Of a stretch of 13,807 nucleotides of DNA, positions 13,792 to 13,807 are shown piece after piece. Each line of letters begins with the position of its first letter. Positions within the stretch are counted from its first letter, which is position 1. The notes beneath the pieces were generated by a model that had not been told where the DNA came from, did no database searches, and saw only the letters and a program-made list of their open reading frames with translations. The translations under genes were made by a program, and so were the position numbers. Source of the DNA: an uncultured Clostridium sp. (GTDB lineage Bacteria > Bacillota > Clostridia > TANB77 > CAG-508). Location: positions 1-13,807 of the forward strand of contig CAMMEP010000036.1 of NCBI GenBank assembly GCA_946495905.1. Direction: 5' to 3'.

Positions 13792-13807
13792 TAAAGTATT
13801 ACAATAC
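13778..13807 (+). CDS. cotJC: CotJC N-terminus, partial (manganese-catalase-like spore coat protein)
   Basis: The last 30 bases open a frame reading MWTYNKVLQY, the same as the start of CotJC proteins (MWxYxKxLQYP). CotJC is a ferritin-like manganese catalase homologue of the spore coat. AAGGAG (13763-13768) lies 9 nt before the ATG, inside cotJB, and the two genes overlap by 14 nt. The rest is beyond the window. Confidence 0.85.
   Translation, partial: MWTYNKVLQY

Overview
This AT-rich window comes from an endospore-forming member of the Clostridia, probably a gut-type, not yet cultured lineage. The evidence is the strongly AT-biased codon use, a YtxC-family sporulation protein, a cotJA-cotJB-cotJC spore-coat operon, a TIGR04086-type membrane protein and a surface protein with a Clostridia-type pilin-like leader. 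No rRNA, tRNA, CRISPR array, transposase or reverse transcriptase gene is visible.

Layout. Bases 1-1491 hold the end of queA and all of tgt, the last steps of tRNA queuosine synthesis. Next come a membrane-anchored WG-repeat protein (1572-3038) and a small four-helix membrane protein (3202-3621). A large surface protein follows (3884-5209); its last ~50 codons look like the variable region of a diversity-generating retroelement (DGR). Then come an HD-domain phosphohydrolase (5431-6090) and a divergent SecD/SecF pair (6182-8282) that lacks the usual proton-path residues. The right half has a single-domain rhodanese (8423-8761), YtxC (8876-9718), a GtrB/DPM1-like glycosyltransferase (10046-11029), pyruvate kinase (11337-12770) and the start of the cotJ operon (13004 to the window end). 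The order queA-tgt-...-TIGR04086-...-secD-secF matches a common clostridial neighbourhood. No yajC or scfA/scfB is seen, and the WG protein and DGR-type protein lie in those places.

The most unusual non-coding signal is a family of three long hairpin elements at 103-351, 9719-9917 and 11040-11240. Each has an ~90-nt conserved core between 31-33-bp arms. The arms are almost perfectly self-complementary within a copy but unrelated in sequence between copies. The core has two further nested stems, one with a compensatory base-pair change. All three copies start within about 10 nt of the stop codon of the gene to their left. Copy 1 is also enclosed by a 33-bp inverted pair of REP-like sequences. 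I do not recognise the family; it may be a non-autonomous mobile element, a structured RNA, or both.

The second notable item is the DGR-type variable region: 19 of 28 consecutive codons end in C in a gene that otherwise prefers A/T-ending codons. This is what adenine mutagenesis of a template rich in AAC codons would leave. The template repeat and reverse transcriptase are not in this window.
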